Both the position numbers and the translations under genes were made by a program. A stretch of DNA of 55,242 bases from an uncultured Oscillospiraceae bacterium (lineage in GTDB: Bacteria > Bacillota > Clostridia > Oscillospirales > Oscillospiraceae): NCBI GenBank assembly GCA_947626905.1, contig CANQUE010000007.1, forward strand, positions 1 to 55,242. Direction: 5' to 3'. Positions within the stretch are counted from its first letter, which is position 1. Each line of letters starts with the position of its first letter. Positions 54,558-55,242 of this stretch are shown here, one piece after another. The notes below the pieces were generated by a model. That model was given only the letters and a program-made list of their open reading frames with translations, was not told the origin of the DNA and made no database searches.

Positions 54558-54740
54558 TTACTGCCTCAGCTTTTCAAAGTCCTCCACATAGACGGACACC
54601 TCGCCGCACGCAGGGCATACGGCCGCCTTGGGATAGACCGCCTTTCCCTTCAGCCCCTTGCGGCGGATGACGTTGCCGCCGGCGCCGGTGAACACAAAAT
54701 CCTCTTCCATCTCCGCGCCGCATCTGACACACTTACGCAT
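54558..54740 (-). CDS. Small zinc-ribbon protein
   Basis: A 60-residue protein with two CxxC knuckles, CVRCGAEM (about 4-7) and CPACGEV (about 42-45), the spacing of a zinc ribbon, with a central GGNVIRRKGLKGKAVYPKAAV. Such stand-alone ribbons occur widely in Clostridia without a known role. It lies 28 bases after the small membrane protein gene, in the same orientation. Confidence 0.75.
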   Translation of the reverse strand: MRKCVRCGAEMEEDFVFTGAGGNVIRRKGLKGKAVYPKAAVCPACGEVSVYVEDFEKLRQ

Positions 54741-54768
54741 ATCTTCCCCCCTGGCGATATCCGCCGGT

Positions 54769-54960
54769 TTACTGCTTCTTGCCCTTGTTCTTCACGCTCT
54801 GGGCCAAGCCGATAACGCCGACCGCGTTCAGGCAGGCCAGCACGCTGACCAGGACCTTGATCCATCCCTCCAGGTTCTCGGCCAGCACATTGCATACGGA
54901 AAACACGCCGATGCTGGCAACGATCCCTACGACCATATAGACCTTATCCCACGTACTCAT
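54769..54960 (-). CDS. Small two-helix membrane protein
   Basis: A 63-residue protein with two hydrophobic segments (VYMVVGIVASIGVFSVCNVL and IKVLVSVLACLNAVGVIGLA) joined by a short acidic turn, and a basic tail SVKNKGKKQ. Not recognised. It is upstream of the zinc-ribbon gene and probably on one transcript with it. A purine-rich GGGAGAGCGAG precedes the ATG. Confidence 0.65.
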   Translation of the reverse strand: MSTWDKVYMVVGIVASIGVFSVCNVLAENLEGWIKVLVSVLACLNAVGVIGLAQSVKNKGKKQ

Positions 54961-55179
54961 GATCTCGCTCTCCCTTCAAAACACGTTGATTTTCGGCCGC
55001 CAAAGGCGGTCACCGGCCCCTTTATAACAGAGCCGGCGGGGAAAATCAACCCCTCCTGCACGAACGTCCATCCTCTGGGTATAAATGGGAAAATATTCCG
55101 CCCTCCCGCGGAGCGCTTTGGAAGTACAGAACATAAAAACGCCTCTCAGCCAAGGCTGAGAGGCGCCAGTCTGTCAAAG

Positions 55180-55203
55180 AACTCCCCAAACAGGGGAGTT
55201 TTT
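55180..55203 (+). terminator. Hairpin with T-run at the right edge
   Basis: An 8-bp perfect stem (55180-55187 with 55193-55200) followed by TTT and GG, directly before the last promoter-like element. Confidence 0.55.
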
Positions 55204-55223
55204 GGTATAATGGAGGAAAGAGT

Positions 55224-55242
55224 ATGTGTGTGGGGTGTAAAG
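55224..55242 (+). CDS. Start of an unidentified gene cut by the window edge
   Basis: ATG 55224 with GGAGG 7 bases upstream opens a frame reading MCVGCK before the sequence ends. TATAAT lies only 12 bases before the ATG. Six residues are too few to identify; a transposase is a guess from the leader layout. Confidence 0.3.

Larger units (their letters stand above)
55140..55242 (+). mobile_element. Possible left end of an insertion element
   Basis: Two closely spaced hairpins (55140-55150 with 55155-55165; 55180-55187 with 55193-55200), then TATAAT (55206-55211), a strong GGAGG and an ATG at 55224. Compact leaders with hairpins that block outside transcription are typical of transposase genes, and the composition is AT-richer than the rest. 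No inverted repeat or transposase can be verified because the window stops 19 bases into the reading frame. The 54961-55139 stretch before it holds no gene that I can support. Confidence 0.25.

Overview
The window looks like chromosomal DNA from a GC-rich, spore-forming member of the Clostridia, most likely Oscillospiraceae (the Flavonifractor/Pseudoflavonifractor/Lawsonibacter/Oscillibacter neighbourhood). The reasons are a complete spoIIIA operon, spoVAD-spoVAE, a YlmC/YmxH-type gene, Firmicutes-style gene order (alr next to mazF/ndoA; yqhY-nusB-xseA after spoIIIA), high GC with AT-rich promoters, and a PheS with a Firmicutes-type zinc-ribbon insert. The genus is inferred from style, not from a search. 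No tRNA, rRNA, CRISPR array or complete mobile element was seen, and no internal stretch of more than 300 bases lacks a gene. The two edges (1-66 and about 55140-55242) are AT-richer and look like pieces of repeated or mobile DNA.

Layout. 61-6631 (minus): spoIIIAA-AH, then yqhY(asp23)-nusB-xseA. 6803-12867 (plus): a tightly coupled operon of a heterodimeric ABC exporter, a family-4 uracil-DNA glycosylase, a DUF2156 protein and a tandem GNAT protein. 13083-16390 (plus): a TetM/EF-G-like translational GTPase fused to a C-terminal YacP/Rae1-type NYN ribonuclease domain, preceded by an attenuator-like terminator and followed 14 bp later by ylmH. 16503-17909: spoVAD-spoVAE without spoVAC. 17995-19239: an MFS transporter. 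19316-22201 (minus): pyrimidine-nucleoside phosphorylase, Fe-S aldo/keto reductase, DUF3842. 22292-27412 (mostly minus): nnrDE, YdcC-like lipoprotein, alr, mazF without mazE, and an unknown gene, with one plus-strand lipoprotein between. 27557-31318 (plus): pheS-pheT and ireB.

31378-37868 (minus): aminotransferase, peptide-type binding lipoprotein, a sortable surface protein, a MATE pump. 38045-39790 (plus): secreted M3 peptidase. 39911-42013 (minus): YlmC-like, rpsB, tsf, with a structured rpsB leader. 42153-44380 (plus): DUF2975/XRE/DUF4173 operon. 44467-46612: divergent dipeptidase and LOG-family gene. 46678-48915 (minus): SLH-transglutaminase lipoprotein. 49202-51276 (plus): a histidine-rich COG0523 GTPase coupled to a P-loop/DUF1980 fusion. 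51343-52446 (minus): AI-2E family permease. 52461-54474: a self-cleaving XRE-S24 repressor divergent from a Y-family DNA polymerase, with two matching dyad operators between them. 54558-54960 (minus): two tiny proteins.

The most interesting parts are the GTPase-NYN fusion paired with ylmH (a candidate stalled-ribosome surveillance module), the antitoxin-less mazF whose own mRNA appears to begin with a hairpin carrying the MazF target UACAU, the S24-repressor/polymerase switch with two readable operators, and the metal-handling GTPase pair.
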